Assembly (NCBI RefSeq): GCF_009733595.1
Contig: NZ_WOFH01000004.1
Span: 372,001 to 436,000, forward strand
Length of the DNA stretch: 64,000 nucleotides
Reading direction: 5' to 3'
DNA from: Actinomadura litoris
GTDB lineage: Bacteria; Actinomycetota; Actinomycetes; Streptosporangiales; Streptosporangiaceae
Positions 1 through 8,584 of this stretch are shown one piece after another. Below the pieces are notes generated by a model, which searched no databases, had not been told where the DNA came from, and saw only the letters and a list, made by a program, of their open reading frames with translations. Position 1 is the stretch's first letter. Every line of letters starts with the position of its first letter. Made by a program: the position numbers and the translations under genes.

Positions 1-618
1 GGGGCCGATGACGGCGGCGGCGGCGCCGTCGCCGAACAGCGCGGAGGTGGCGCGGTCGGCGGGGTCCAGGAACCGCGAGTACACCTCGACGCCGACGACC
101 AGCGCGTAGGGGGCGGCGCCGCGCTGGGTGGACAGCCATCCGACGGCGGCCTGGAGCCCGTACACGAACCCGGTGCAGGCGGCGGAGACGTCGAAGGCGG
201 CGGCCCGCCCGGCGCCGAGCAGCGCCTGGACGCGGCAGGCGGTGGAGGGCCCGAGTTCGTCGGGGGTGGAGGTGCCGAGGACGATGAGCCCGAGGTCGCC
301 GGGGGCGAGCCCGGCCCGCTCCAGCGCGCGGCGGGCGGCGGCCGCGGCCAGGTCGGAGGCGGCCTGCCCGGGCGCGGCGACGCTCCGGGAGCGGATGCCG
401 GTGCGGCTCTCGATCCAGTCGGGGGGCAGGCCCAGCGCGCGGGCGATGCCGTCGCTCTCCACGCGGCGGGAGGGCAGGTAGGAGCCGGTGCCCCGGATCG
501 CCCATCCCGTGCCGGGGGTTTCGGTCCGCCGCGGCTCCGTCCTGGGGGGAGGGCTCTGCGCGCCCTCCGGAACGGCCATGTCGGTTCGCAGCCGCGGGCC
601 GGTCTGCTTCCAGGTCAT
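1..618 (-). CDS. Beta-ketoacyl-ACP synthase III family protein (partial, runs off the left edge)
   Basis: Condensing enzyme of the KAS III (FabH) type, which joins an acyl-CoA starter to malonyl-ACP. The frame runs from ATG at 618-616 to base 1 without a stop, so the C-terminal third is outside the window. About 206 residues are visible. SAACTGFVYGL carries the nucleophile, Cys148 (codon 177-175), and FGDGAAAAVIG follows near the edge. The Cys lies about 35 residues later than in E. coli FabH, so there is an N-terminal extension. The His/Asn partners are not visible. GGAGGGG lies about 8 nt before the ATG. It is divergent from a discrete acyltransferase and an acyl-CoA oxidase, so a role in priming a polyketide or special fatty acid is inferred rather than housekeeping FabH. 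Confidence 0.88.
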   Translation of the reverse strand, partial: MTWKQTGPRLRTDMAVPEGAQSPPPRTEPRRTETPGTGWAIRGTGSYLPSRRVESDGIARALGLPPDWIESRTGIRSRSVAAPGQAASDLAAAAARRALERAGLAPGDLGLIVLGTSTPDELGPSTACRVQALLGAGRAAAFDVSAACTGFVYGLQAAVGWLSTQRGAAPYALVVGVEVYSRFLDPADRATSALFGDGAAAAVIGP

Positions 619-888
619 GCGTCGCTCCCCTCCACCGGCGCGGGGCCGGTGGCCGTGGCGGGCCGGTCGGCCTGGCGTCGCAGGGGCGCGCCGCCGGGCG
701 CCGCGCGCACGTGCCGCCCGCCGCGCTATCGGCGCGTGCGGCGTCGCATGCTGACGCGACCGACGGTTGCCAGACCGATCCCACGAGTGAATAATCCCAT
801 TTCAGGGTTTTTGTTCCATATCAAAATTGTTCAGCGGCCTTTATCCGGAAAGAAAAGCGAGCCTTCCTTTCAGGTAAGGAGACCCCGG
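619..888. promoter_or_regulatory. Divergent intergenic region with an AT-rich promoter island
   Basis: The 270 bp lie between the start codons of the KAS III (-) and acyltransferase (+) genes. Bases 619-775 are GC-rich and show no gene. Bases about 778-870 are strikingly AT-rich for this genome (for example GGGTTTTTGTTCCATATC and CAAAATTGTTC). The stretch ends in a Shine-Dalgarno AAGGAG at 876-881, 7 nt before GTG 889. It is probably the promoter for the + operon. No convincing -35/-10 pair or operator could be fixed by eye. Confidence 0.55.
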
Positions 889-1971
889 GTGCCTGTGTCC
901 TTCCGTCCGGCCGAGGAGCTCAAGCCCGACGACGTCTGTGCCTTCCTGTTCGCCGGCACCGGCTCGGCGGGTGTACCCGACCTGGTCTCGCCCACCCGCT
1001 GGTCCCCGGCCGCCGCCCGCGCGGTCGAGGACGTCCTGGACGCGGTGCAGGAGGGCCTGCCCCGCACGGGGTGGCCGTCGCTGCGCGCGATCCTGCTGGA
1101 GAACCCCGGCGGCTACCGGGCGGCGGCGCGGGCGCCGGGCGTCGCGCAGCTGTGCGGGTACGCCGCCTCGGTCGCGGTCGACCGGGCGCTGCGGACGGGC
1201 GGGATCCAGCCCGGCCACGCCGTCGGGCAGAGCTTCGGGGAGATCGCCGCGCTGGTGTGCGCGGGGGCGTTCGCGATCGCCGACGGCGCGCGGATGGCGG
1301 TCGCGCTGGTGGAGGTGCTCGCGCGGCACGGCGCGGGCGGCGGCATGGGGATGCTGGAGGCCGGCGAGGAGGCGACCCGCGCCGTCATCGCGGCGGCGGA
1401 CGCGCCGGAGGTCGTGGTGGCGTGCCTGAACGCGCCGGAGGTGACGGTGGTCAGCGGCCCCGACAAGCCGCTGGAGGCGGTGCTGGCGGAGGCGGCGCCG
1501 CGGGGGGTGCGGGCCGTCCGGCTCGCGGTGCCCTACCTGTCGCACCATCCGGCGATGGCGGGCGCCGACGAGGAGTGGTACGCGGCGATCCGCGGGTTCC
1601 CGCAGCGGCCCCTGCGGGTGCGGGTGCACTCCCCGGTGCGGGGCCGCGCCTACACCGACGCCGACGACCTGCACCGGGCGCTGGCCGACTGCGTCGTCTC
1701 GCCGGTGCGGCTGCCGGAGGCGCTGCGCGCCGTCCACGCCGCCGGCGCGACGGTGTTCACCGAGGCGGGGCCGGGCAGCGCGCTGTGCCGGTGCGCGCGG
1801 CTGTCGGTGCCGGACGCGCGGACCCTGGCGCCGCTGCGCGAGCGCCCCTCCGCCGGGCGGCCGGCGGCCCCGCCGTCCGGCGCGGCGGGGGCGTCCCCGG
1901 CCGAGGGCAAGTCGGCGGCGGGCATCTCCCCGGCGCCCGGACGCGAGGGGGAGCTCCACGATGGCCACTGA
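889..1971 (+). CDS. Discrete acyltransferase (FabD/AT-domain fold), probably not malonyl-specific
   Basis: A 360-residue stand-alone acyltransferase. GTG 889 is chosen because AAGGAG sits 7 nt upstream; the frame is open further upstream but has no ribosome site. GQSFGE (Ser115) is the nucleophile motif of the malonyl transferase fold, and the catalytic His is His219 or His220 in YLSHHPAM. The usual GQGSQ loop is replaced by AGTGSAG. Where FabD enzymes have the Arg that binds the malonyl carboxylate (LRG before the Met), this protein has ALVEVL. It may therefore handle non-carboxylated acyl groups or act as an editing hydrolase, as ZhuC-type ATs paired with KAS III do in non-acetate-primed type II polyketide pathways. 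The 3' end overlaps the next gene by 11 bp, suggesting coupling. The last 50 residues are low-complexity Ala/Pro/Gly. Confidence 0.82.
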   Translation: MPVSFRPAEELKPDDVCAFLFAGTGSAGVPDLVSPTRWSPAAARAVEDVLDAVQEGLPRTGWPSLRAILLENPGGYRAAARAPGVAQLCGYAASVAVDRALRTGGIQPGHAVGQSFGEIAALVCAGAFAIADGARMAVALVEVLARHGAGGGMGMLEAGEEATRAVIAAADAPEVVVACLNAPEVTVVSGPDKPLEAVLAEAAPRGVRAVRLAVPYLSHHPAMAGADEEWYAAIRGFPQRPLRVRVHSPVRGRAYTDADDLHRALADCVVSPVRLPEALRAVHAAGATVFTEAGPGSALCRCARLSVPDARTLAPLRERPSAGRPAAPPSGAAGASPAEGKSAAGISPAPGREGELHDGH

Positions 1972-3814
1972 TCCCGGCGCGGGCACCGGCGCCGGCCTCG
2001 GGCTGCGGGAGTTCGTGCGCGGCACGGCGGCGCTGGACGACGCGGCGCGCGCGTGGCTGGCCGAGGCCGTCCCCCCGGACTGCTTCGGCTACCCCTCCGG
2101 GCTGACCGCCGACGAGCGGCTCGCCCTCACCTACGCGCGGCTGCGCCGCGCCGGGCGGGCCGCGCCGCCGGCCGCCGCGCTGCTGGCCGACCCGCCGGCG
2201 CTGTGCGGGCTGCTGGAGCGCGCCGCGATCGCCGACCCGGCGCTGTTCCACGTCATGCTGCTGCACTACACGCTGGCGCTGGGCCCGATCATGCGGTTCG
2301 GGGAGGGGCGGGACGGCCCGGAGGGCCCGGGGGGCCAGGGGGGCCCGGCGGAGGCGCGCGCGGCGCTGGAGTCGATGGAGGCGTTCGGGACGCTGCTGAT
2401 GACCGAGGTGGGGCGCAGCAACAGCCACCTGTCGCCGCGCACGACCGCCCGGCACGACCCGGCGACCGGCGGGTTCGTGCTGAGCACCCCCGACGCGGCG
2501 GCGGCGAAGTTCCCCACCAGCGCGGGCCATCCCGGCGTCCCCAAGGTCGCGGCGGTGTACGCGACGCTGGTGCACGCCGGGGTCGAGCGCGGGGTGTTCG
2601 TGTTCGTGGTGCCGCTGCGGGGGCCGGGCGGCGAGGTCCCCGCCGGCGTCCGGGTCGTCGCGGCGCCCGAGACCAGCGGGCTGCGGGTCGACTACGCGGC
2701 GGTGCTGCTGGAGGACCTGCACGTCCCCTACGGGGCGTGGCTGCGCGACGGCGCCCGCATCGACGGCGGCGCCTTCCACGATCCGGCGGGGTCGGCGGCG
2801 GCGCGGCTGACGCGGTCGATGGGCATCGCGCCGCCGGTGTGGCGGGCGGTGATCTCGGCGTCGGCGGCGGTGGCGCGGGCCTCGGCGGGGACGCTGCTGG
2901 CGCACTCGGCGGGGCGGGGCACGCTGGGGCGGCTCGGGCCGCGCCGCCCGCTGACCGACTACCGCAACCAGCGGGAGGCGGTGCTCGGGGCGCTGGCCTC
3001 GGCGTACGCGCTGACCGCCGTCGCGGGGCACGTCAAGGCGCGGCCGGCGGCGGCGCCCGCGCCGGGCGGGCCGGGCACGGCGTGGGCGCCGTGGTCGGCG
3101 GTCGACCGGGACCTGGCGCTGCTGAAGGTCGCGGCGACCGTCCAGGCGCAGGAGACGGTGTCGCGGTGCCGGGTGCACAGCGGCGCGCCGGGGTTCGCGG
3201 CGGTGGAGCGCCTCAACGCCTACCGGGGCCTCACCCACGCCTACCTGAACGCCGGCGGCGACAACGAGCTGATCCTGTACGACACGGCCCGGGCGATGGC
3301 GGCGCTGGACCGCTACACCCCGCCCCCCGCGCGACCCGGACCGCCCGGCGGCGGGGACCTGGAGTCGCCGCGGACGTGGCTGTCCCTGGCGGGCGAGGTC
3401 GAGCGGCGGCTCCGCGACCGCCTCGCGGACCGTGTGGAGGCCGCGCGTAAGGCGGGGGCCGACGACTTCGCCGCCTGGAACGACAACCTGGCGCTGGCGG
3501 CGCGGACGGCGCGGGCGTGCGCGGACCGGACGGTGCTGGAGATCGTGGCGGGCGCGGCGGAGTCGGGCCCGCCCGCGCTGCGGCGGACGCTGGCCCTGTA
3601 CGCGCTGGACTGGCTGGAGGGCCGCGCCGGGGACCTGCTGAACGAGGGCGTGGCGCGGCCGGGGGTGCTGGAGGAGGCGGCGGAGGCGCGGCGGCGGGTC
3701 GGCGACGCGCTCGCGCCGGACGCGGCGGAGCTGGCGGCGGCGCTGGAGCTGCCCTCCGAGGTCACCGCGCCGCCCGCGGCCTTCACCGGCGCGGGCGGCC
3801 CGGGGGGCGGCTGA
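1961..3814 (+). CDS. Acyl-CoA oxidase / acyl-CoA dehydrogenase-like flavoprotein
   Basis: A 617-residue protein of the acyl-CoA oxidase branch of the acyl-CoA dehydrogenase superfamily, which oxidises acyl thioesters to alpha,beta-enoyl products using FAD. The N-terminal helical part (to about residue 145) leads to MTEVGRSNSHL, matching the FAD-contacting loop of acyl-CoA oxidases. A beta domain with FPTSAGHPGVPKVAAVYATL follows, then a C-terminal helical domain with LNAYRGLTHAYLNAGGDNEL. It starts inside the 3' end of the acyltransferase gene (11-bp overlap), so the two are co-translated. The company of KAS III and a starter-type AT suggests it desaturates a biosynthetic acyl chain rather than serving beta-oxidation. 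The substrate cannot be read from the sequence. Confidence 0.78.
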   Translation: MATDPGAGTGAGLGLREFVRGTAALDDAARAWLAEAVPPDCFGYPSGLTADERLALTYARLRRAGRAAPPAAALLADPPALCGLLERAAIADPALFHVMLLHYTLALGPIMRFGEGRDGPEGPGGQGGPAEARAALESMEAFGTLLMTEVGRSNSHLSPRTTARHDPATGGFVLSTPDAAAAKFPTSAGHPGVPKVAAVYATLVHAGVERGVFVFVVPLRGPGGEVPAGVRVVAAPETSGLRVDYAAVLLEDLHVPYGAWLRDGARIDGGAFHDPAGSAAARLTRSMGIAPPVWRAVISASAAVARASAGTLLAHSAGRGTLGRLGPRRPLTDYRNQREAVLGALASAYALTAVAGHVKARPAAAPAPGGPGTAWAPWSAVDRDLALLKVAATVQAQETVSRCRVHSGAPGFAAVERLNAYRGLTHAYLNAGGDNELILYDTARAMAALDRYTPPPARPGPPGGGDLESPRTWLSLAGEVERRLRDRLADRVEAARKAGADDFAAWNDNLALAARTARACADRTVLEIVAGAAESGPPALRRTLALYALDWLEGRAGDLLNEGVARPGVLEEAAEARRRVGDALAPDAAELAAALELPSEVTAPPAAFTGAGGPGGG

Positions 3815-3946
3815 CAGGGGAAGACGCCGGCGCCACGCCGGGAGTTCGGAAAGGATGCGGGGGAACCCGCGCAGGGTGGCTACCGTTCTCGTTACAGAGC
3901 GCGCGGGTGAAGGGCATCCGCGACGCGCGATACGGAGGTAGGCACA

Positions 3947-4522
3947 GTGGGAGTCAGTCTGAGCAAGGGCGGCAACGTTTCGTTGACGAAGGAGGCTCCC
4001 GGACTGACCGCCGTCGTGGTGGGTCTGGGCTGGGACGTGCGCACCACGACCGGAACCGACTTCGACCTCGACGCCAGCGCCCTGCTGTGCTCGGCGGAGA
4101 ACAAGGTCCTTTCGGACCAGCACTTCGTGTTCTTCAACAACCTCAAGAGCCCCGACGGCTCGGTCGAGCACACCGGCGACAACCTCACCGGTGAGGGCGA
4201 GGGCGACGACGAGCAGATCAAGGTGGGGCTGACGAGCGTCCCCGCCGAGGTCGCCAAGATCGTGTTCCCGGTCTCCATCTACGACGCCGACGGCCGCCAG
4301 CAGAGCTTCGGGCAGGTCCGCAACGCGTTCATCCGGGTGGTGAACCAGGCCGACAACAACGAGATCGCACGGTATGACCTGTCGGAGGACGCCTCGACCG
4401 AGACCGCGATGGTCTTCGGTGAGCTGTACCGCAACGGCGCGGAGTGGAAGTTCCGCGCGGTGGGCCAGGGCTACGCGTCGGGTCTGGCGGGCATCGCCTC
4501 CGACTTCGGCGTGAACGTCTGA
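3947..4522 (+). CDS. terD: TerD family tellurium-resistance/stress protein
   Basis: A 191-residue TerD-domain protein with the start [13 protein letters not shown] and the calcium-binding TDFDLDASA motif (Asp38, Asp40, Asp42). This is the full length typical of TerD/TerE. The start is GTG 3947 with GGAGG at 3934-3938. TerD proteins bind Ca2+ and are linked to tellurite, phage and stress resistance, as well as to cell-surface differentiation in actinomycetes. The usual partners (TerB, TerC, vWA proteins) are absent next door, so this is a stand-alone copy. A strong hairpin follows. Codon use is less extreme in GC than the flanking biosynthetic genes, as expected for a well-expressed protein. 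Confidence 0.95.
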   Translation: MGVSLSKGGNVSLTKEAPGLTAVVVGLGWDVRTTTGTDFDLDASALLCSAENKVLSDQHFVFFNNLKSPDGSVEHTGDNLTGEGEGDDEQIKVGLTSVPAEVAKIVFPVSIYDADGRQQSFGQVRNAFIRVVNQADNNEIARYDLSEDASTETAMVFGELYRNGAEWKFRAVGQGYASGLAGIASDFGVNV

Positions 4523-4576
4523 GGCGCCCGGGGCCCGGGGCGGGGCGTGTGAGGACCGCCGGGACGGGATGAGCGC

Positions 4577-4614
4577 CGGGGCGCCCGGGTCCTTTCGGGG
4601 ACCCGGGCGCCCCG
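4577..4614. terminator. Perfect 16-bp hairpin, bidirectional terminator
   Basis: Bases 4577-4592 pair perfectly with 4599-4614 around a 6-nt loop (TTTCGG). The hairpin sits between the convergent 3' ends of terD (stop at 4522) and the RidA gene (stop at 4618). There is no long T-tract, as is common for actinobacterial terminators. Confidence 0.85.
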
Positions 4615-4617
4615 TCC

Positions 4618-5067
4618 TCATCGGGCCGGTTCCGCCCTTGCGCCGGGGACGACGGCCATCGCCTCGATCTCGACGAGGAAGTCGTCGCGGACGAGGCGGG
4701 GCACCTCGATGAGCGAGGCGGCGGGCGACACCCCGGCGGGCAGCACCTCCATGCGGACGGCGCGGACGACGCCGACCCGGCGCGCGTCGCGCAGGAAGTA
4801 GCCGAGCCGCACGACGTGCTCCCACCCGGCGCCCGCGGCGGTGAGCGCGGCGTGCAGGTTGGCGAACACCTGCCGGGTCTGGGCCTCCAGGTCGCCGGGG
4901 CCGACGAGCTCGCCGGCGGCGTCCAGGGGGATCTGGCCGCTCAGCACGACCAGCCGGGCGGGCAGGTCGGCGGACACGGCGTGGCTGTAGCCGGGCCCGG
5001 GCGCGAGGTCGGGGCTGTCGATGTCGCGGATTCCGGTCCCGGCGCGGGGGCCGCTGTCGTCGCTCAC
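4618..5067 (-). CDS. RidA/YjgF/YER057c family protein
   Basis: A 149-residue Rid-family protein; canonical members deaminate reactive enamine/imine intermediates of PLP enzymes. Recognisable segments are [17 protein letters not shown], the [18 protein letters not shown] helix and the C-terminal [19 protein letters not shown] strand carrying the family Arg. GTG 5067 is preferred because upstream codons would extend into the divergent HAD gene; it leaves about 20 extra N-terminal residues compared with E. coli RidA. Only 46 bp separate it from the divergent HAD gene. This looks like one of the broader Rid subfamilies, so deaminase activity is not assured. Confidence 0.87.
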   Translation of the reverse strand: MSDDSGPRAGTGIRDIDSPDLAPGPGYSHAVSADLPARLVVLSGQIPLDAAGELVGPGDLEAQTRQVFANLHAALTAAGAGWEHVVRLGYFLRDARRVGVVRAVRMEVLPAGVSPAASLIEVPRLVRDDFLVEIEAMAVVPGARAEPAR

Positions 5068-5113
5068 CCGGTCACGGTACCGGCCGGTGATCGTCACCTG
5101 CGACAATGGGGGC

Positions 5114-5899
5114 ATGACCGAGCGCGGGCCGATCGACTACTGGCTGACCGACATGGACGGGGTGCTGGTGCACGAGGGGCGGCCGGTGCCGGGCGCCGAG
5201 GAGTTCGTGCGCCGCCTGGCGGCCTCGGGCAAGCCGTTCCTGGTGCTGACCAACAACTCGATCTACACCAGGCGGGACCTGTCGGCGCGGCTGGCGGCGC
5301 TGGGGCTGGAGGTGCCGGCGGGGTCGATCTGGACCTCGGCGCTGGCCACGGCGCGGTTCCTGGCCGACCAGCGCCCGCAGGGGTCGGCGTATGTGATCGG
5401 CGAGGCGGGGCTGACGACGGCGCTGCACGAGGCCGACTTCGTCCTCACCGACATCGACCCCGACTACGTGGTGCTGGGCGAGACCCGCACCTACAGCTTC
5501 TCGCAGATCACGCGGGCGATCCGGCTGATCGAGGGCGGCGCGCGGTTCGTGGCGACCAACCCCGACCCGGTCGGCCCGTCGCCGGAGGGGTCGCTGCCGG
5601 CGTGCGGCGCGGTCGCCGCGATGATCACGCGGGCGACGGGGGTGGAGCCCTACTTCGTCGGCAAGCCGAACCCGCTGATGATGCGGACGGCGCTGAACGT
5701 GGTCGGCGGGCACAGCGAGCGCACCGCGATGGTCGGGGACCGGATGGACACCGACATCGTCGCGGGCGTGGAGGCGGGGCTGGAGACGATCCTGGTGCTG
5801 ACCGGGGTGACCCGCAAGGAGGAGGTCGAGCGGTTCCCGTTCCGGCCGTCGCGGGTGGTGCCGTCGATCGCGGACGTGATCGACCTGGTCGGAGCCTGA
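5114..5899 (+). CDS. HAD-superfamily IIA hydrolase (NagD-like)
   Basis: A 261-residue HAD phosphatase of subclass IIA (NagD/4-nitrophenylphosphatase type). The nucleophile motif is DMDG at residues 13-16; motif II is VLTNNS; the Lys lies in FVGKPNP; motif IV is VGDRMDTDI. Between motifs II and III sits the C2b cap. The length matches NagD (about 250). There is no ribosome site: GACAAT (5102-5107) lies 6 nt before ATG 5114, so the mRNA is probably leaderless. The substrate is not predictable; this family dephosphorylates nucleotides and sugar phosphates. Confidence 0.92.
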   Translation: MTERGPIDYWLTDMDGVLVHEGRPVPGAEEFVRRLAASGKPFLVLTNNSIYTRRDLSARLAALGLEVPAGSIWTSALATARFLADQRPQGSAYVIGEAGLTTALHEADFVLTDIDPDYVVLGETRTYSFSQITRAIRLIEGGARFVATNPDPVGPSPEGSLPACGAVAAMITRATGVEPYFVGKPNPLMMRTALNVVGGHSERTAMVGDRMDTDIVAGVEAGLETILVLTGVTRKEEVERFPFRPSRVVPSIADVIDLVGA

Positions 5900-6130
5900 T
5901 CCGCGGCCCCGGCGGGCCTGGCGGTCCGTCCCGGCGGCGTGTGCCGGGGGTGTCCTGTCCCGGGGTGGTTTGGGCGGCCCGTGGTCGGCTAGGTTCCCGC
6001 GTGGTTCATCGATTCGCGCCGGGGCGCGTCTCGGGGGCGGGCGGGGGGACGGCGGCGCGGGCCGCCGGCGGGTGACCGCGCCGGTGCCCTCGCGGGGCGG
6101 TTCCGGTGCCCGACGCCGATCCGGGGAGCC

Positions 6131-6934
6131 GTGCGGAGGTCCAGCGATCCGTCTCATGCGCGCCATGGCCGATGGCGGGCCCGCTGGAGTGCCCGCCGGC
6201 GGGTGCGGTGGCTGGCGCCGGGCGCCGTCGTGGTGCTGCTGGGCGGCGACGCGGCGTTGACGGTGCCCGCCGGGGATCCGGTCAGAGTCCGGCCCGCCCT
6301 TTCCGGGCACGGGCTGGGGGACGCGGTGTCGGCGCTGGCGGCGGACCCGGCCGCGGCGGGTCCGGTGGTGAACGGGCGGCGGCAGCCGGTGCGGGTGCGG
6401 GTCCCGGAGTCGGCGGCCGGGTCGTACGCGCGGGTGCCGGGGACGGCGGCGCCGCCGGCGGGGGCGCGGGGGACGCTCGTCCGGTACGGGGTGGAGGTGG
6501 AGCGGGGGCTGCCGCTGGACGGCGCGGAGTTCGCGGCGGAGGTGCACCGGGTGCTGAACGATCCGCGCGGGTGGGGGCACGGCGGGGTGATGCGGTTCGA
6601 GCGGGTGGCGGGCGGTCCGGTGCGGTTCCGGGTGGCGCTGTCGAGCCCGGCGATGACCGACCGGATGTGCGCGCCGCTGGTGACGGGCGGGGAGCTGTCG
6701 TGCGGGCACGGGGACCGCTCGGTGATCAACGCGCGCCGGTACGGGGAGGGCGCGGCGTCCTACGGCGCGGACCTGGCGTCCTACCGGGAGTACCTGATCG
6801 GCCATGAGGTGGGGCACGCGCTGGGGCACGGGCACGCGGGGTGCCCGGGGCGGGGGCGGCGGGCGCCGGTGATGGTGCAGCAGAGCAAGTCGCTGTACGG
6901 GTGCCGCGCGAACCCGTGGCCGCACCCCGACTGA
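6131..6934 (+). CDS. DUF3152 family secreted/membrane-anchored putative zinc metalloprotease
   Basis: A 267-residue actinobacterial DUF3152 protein. A basic N-terminus (about residues 1-25) is followed by a short hydrophobic segment (WLAPGAVVVLLGG), consistent with a signal anchor. The C-terminal domain has HEVGHALGHGH, an extended HExxHxxGHxH zinc motif of metzincin type, and Cys residues that could form disulfides (CAPL, SCGHG, GCPG, YGCRANPWPHPD). The start is GTG 6131; no good alternative start exists in frame. The substrate is unknown and protease activity is inferred from the motif only. The 231 bp before it hold no other feature I can support. Confidence 0.82.
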   Translation: MRRSSDPSHARHGRWRARWSARRRVRWLAPGAVVVLLGGDAALTVPAGDPVRVRPALSGHGLGDAVSALAADPAAAGPVVNGRRQPVRVRVPESAAGSYARVPGTAAPPAGARGTLVRYGVEVERGLPLDGAEFAAEVHRVLNDPRGWGHGGVMRFERVAGGPVRFRVALSSPAMTDRMCAPLVTGGELSCGHGDRSVINARRYGEGAASYGADLASYREYLIGHEVGHALGHGHAGCPGRGRRAPVMVQQSKSLYGCRANPWPHPD

Positions 6935-6984
6935 TCACGGGGGGTCGGGCGGGGCGGGGTGCGGGGCCTAGACTCGGTGCGACC

Positions 6985-7611
6985 ATGCGCATGATCAAGA
7001 GTGCGGGCTCGCGTGAGCTGGAGGTCCGCAGGTCCCGGTTCGTCTGCACGCTCGCCCGGGTGGGCGGCGAGGCGGAGGCGGTGGAGTTCCTGGCGGCGCA
7101 TCGGCGGGCGCACCGGGACGCGACGCACAACTGCACCGCCTACGTGGTGGGCGAGCGCGGGGAGATCGCCAAGAGCAGCGATGACGGGGAGCCGGCGGGG
7201 ACGGCGGGGATCCCGATGCTGGAGGTGCTGGTGCGGCGGGGGCTGACCGGCACGGCGGCGGTGGTGACGCGGTACTTCGGCGGGGTGAAGCTGGGCGCGG
7301 GCGGGCTGGCGCGCGCCTACGGGCAGGCGGTCGCGGACGCGGTCGACGCGGTGGGGGTGGTGGAGCTGCGCCCGGTGGTGACGGTGACGGTGGAGGTGGA
7401 GCACGCGCTGGCGGGGCGTTTCCTGGGTGACCTGCACGGGCGGGGGCTGCGTCCGGGGGACGTCCGCTACGGGGCGGGGGTGGAGGCGGACGTGGTGGTG
7501 CCGGTGGAGGGGGTGGGGGCGTTCGAGGCGTGGGCGGCGGAGGCGACGGCGGGGCGGGCGCGGGTGCGGCGGGGCGCGCCGGGGTTCGTGGAGGTGCCGG
7601 TCACCGGTTGA
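6985..7611 (+). CDS. YigZ/IMPACT family protein
   Basis: A 208-residue protein with the N-terminal UPF0029/IMPACT domain (SRFVCTLARV, HNCTAYVVG, SSDDGEPAGTAGIPML, TRYFGGVKLGAGGLARAYG) and a C-terminal ferredoxin-like DUF1949 domain. The length equals E. coli YigZ. Eukaryotic IMPACT regulates translation through GCN1; bacterial function is unsettled. ATG 6985 has no ribosome site; TAGACT lies 10 nt upstream at 6969-6974. Confidence 0.93.
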   Translation: MRMIKSAGSRELEVRRSRFVCTLARVGGEAEAVEFLAAHRRAHRDATHNCTAYVVGERGEIAKSSDDGEPAGTAGIPMLEVLVRRGLTGTAAVVTRYFGGVKLGAGGLARAYGQAVADAVDAVGVVELRPVVTVTVEVEHALAGRFLGDLHGRGLRPGDVRYGAGVEADVVVPVEGVGAFEAWAAEATAGRARVRRGAPGFVEVPVTG

Positions 7612-7648
7612 GCCGGCTCGGCCGTCCCGCTGCCGGGGGTACCGCCGG

Positions 7649-8572
7649 TCAGGCGGTCTGGCGGGGGGCGGTGGCGCGGAGGCGGCGGAGCATGCGGGCG
7701 TCGGCGAACCCGACGGCGTGGGCGGCGGCCTCGGTGGTGGCGCCCTGGGAGATGAGGTGCTCGGCGCGTTCCAGGCGGAGTTCTTGCTGGTAGCGCAGGG
7801 GGGTGCGGCCGGTGGCGGCGGTGAAGCGGCGGCTGAGGGTGCGTTCGCTGACGCCGGAGGCGGCGGCGAGGTCGGCCAGCGGCAGCGTGCGCGTGTAGCC
7901 GGTGTCGATGAGGTCCTGGGCGTGGTGGACGGTGTCGCTGAGGTGGGCGCGGTGCCGGAGCATGGCGCTGGCCTGGGGTTCGTCGCCGTTGCGGCGGGCG
8001 TAGACGACCATGGCGCGGGCGATGCGGGCGGCGGTGCGGGGGCCGTGCCGGGCGGCGGCCAGGTGCAGGGCGAGGTCGATGCCGCTGGCGATGCCGGCGG
8101 AGGTGACGACGCGGTCGTCGGTGACGTAGAGGACGTCGCGGATGACGGTGGCGCGGGGGTGGCGGCGGGCCAGGACGTCCTGGAGGCGGTGGTGGGTGGT
8201 GCAGCGGCGGCCGTCCAGGAGCCCGGCGTGGCCGAGGGCGAACGCGCCGGCGCAGACGCTGGCGACCAGGCCGCCGGCGGCGTGGTGGGCGGCGATGCGG
8301 GCGGCGGTGCGCTCGCCGACGGGCGGGGTGTGGGGGGCGCCCGGGTCCTGGTGCCAGCCGGGGACCAGCAGGATGTCGTCGCTGGTGAGGCGGGGCCAGT
8401 CGGTGGTGGCCTGGACGGTGAGGCCCTGGGCGGTGGGGACGCCTTCCTGCTCGGCGTGGTAGGTGAGCCGGTAGGGGTGGCCGGCCTGGGCGGCGGTGGA
8501 GAACACCTGCGCGGGCCCGGCGAGGTCGAGCAGGTGCAGCCCGGGGACGAGCAGGAAGGCGATCTGGTTCAC
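7649..8572 (-). CDS. GlxA-type AraC-family transcriptional regulator with DJ-1/PfpI-like domain
   Basis: A 307-residue regulator. Residues 1-180 form a class I glutamine amidotransferase-like DJ-1/PfpI domain with the nucleophile-elbow-like SVCAGAFALGHAGLLDG. Residues about 205-300 carry two AraC helix-turn-helices (LADLAAASGVSERTLSRRFTA and EAAAHAVGFADARML). The start is GTG 8572. It lies 12 bp downstream of the isochorismatase-like gene on the same strand, so the two form an operon and this regulator probably controls it or itself. The ligand is unknown. Confidence 0.92.
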   Translation of the reverse strand: MNQIAFLLVPGLHLLDLAGPAQVFSTAAQAGHPYRLTYHAEQEGVPTAQGLTVQATTDWPRLTSDDILLVPGWHQDPGAPHTPPVGERTAARIAAHHAAGGLVASVCAGAFALGHAGLLDGRRCTTHHRLQDVLARRHPRATVIRDVLYVTDDRVVTSAGIASGIDLALHLAAARHGPRTAARIARAMVVYARRNGDEPQASAMLRHRAHLSDTVHHAQDLIDTGYTRTLPLADLAAASGVSERTLSRRFTAATGRTPLRYQQELRLERAEHLISQGATTEAAAHAVGFADARMLRRLRATAPRQTA

Positions 8573-8584
8573 GATCCGGTCATT

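Noticed and set aside
1757..4825. Very long open frame on the - strand opposite the oxidase and terD genes
   Set aside because: Arg/Pro-rich composition without any domain; it is the GC-rich mirror of genes with clear families on the + strand.
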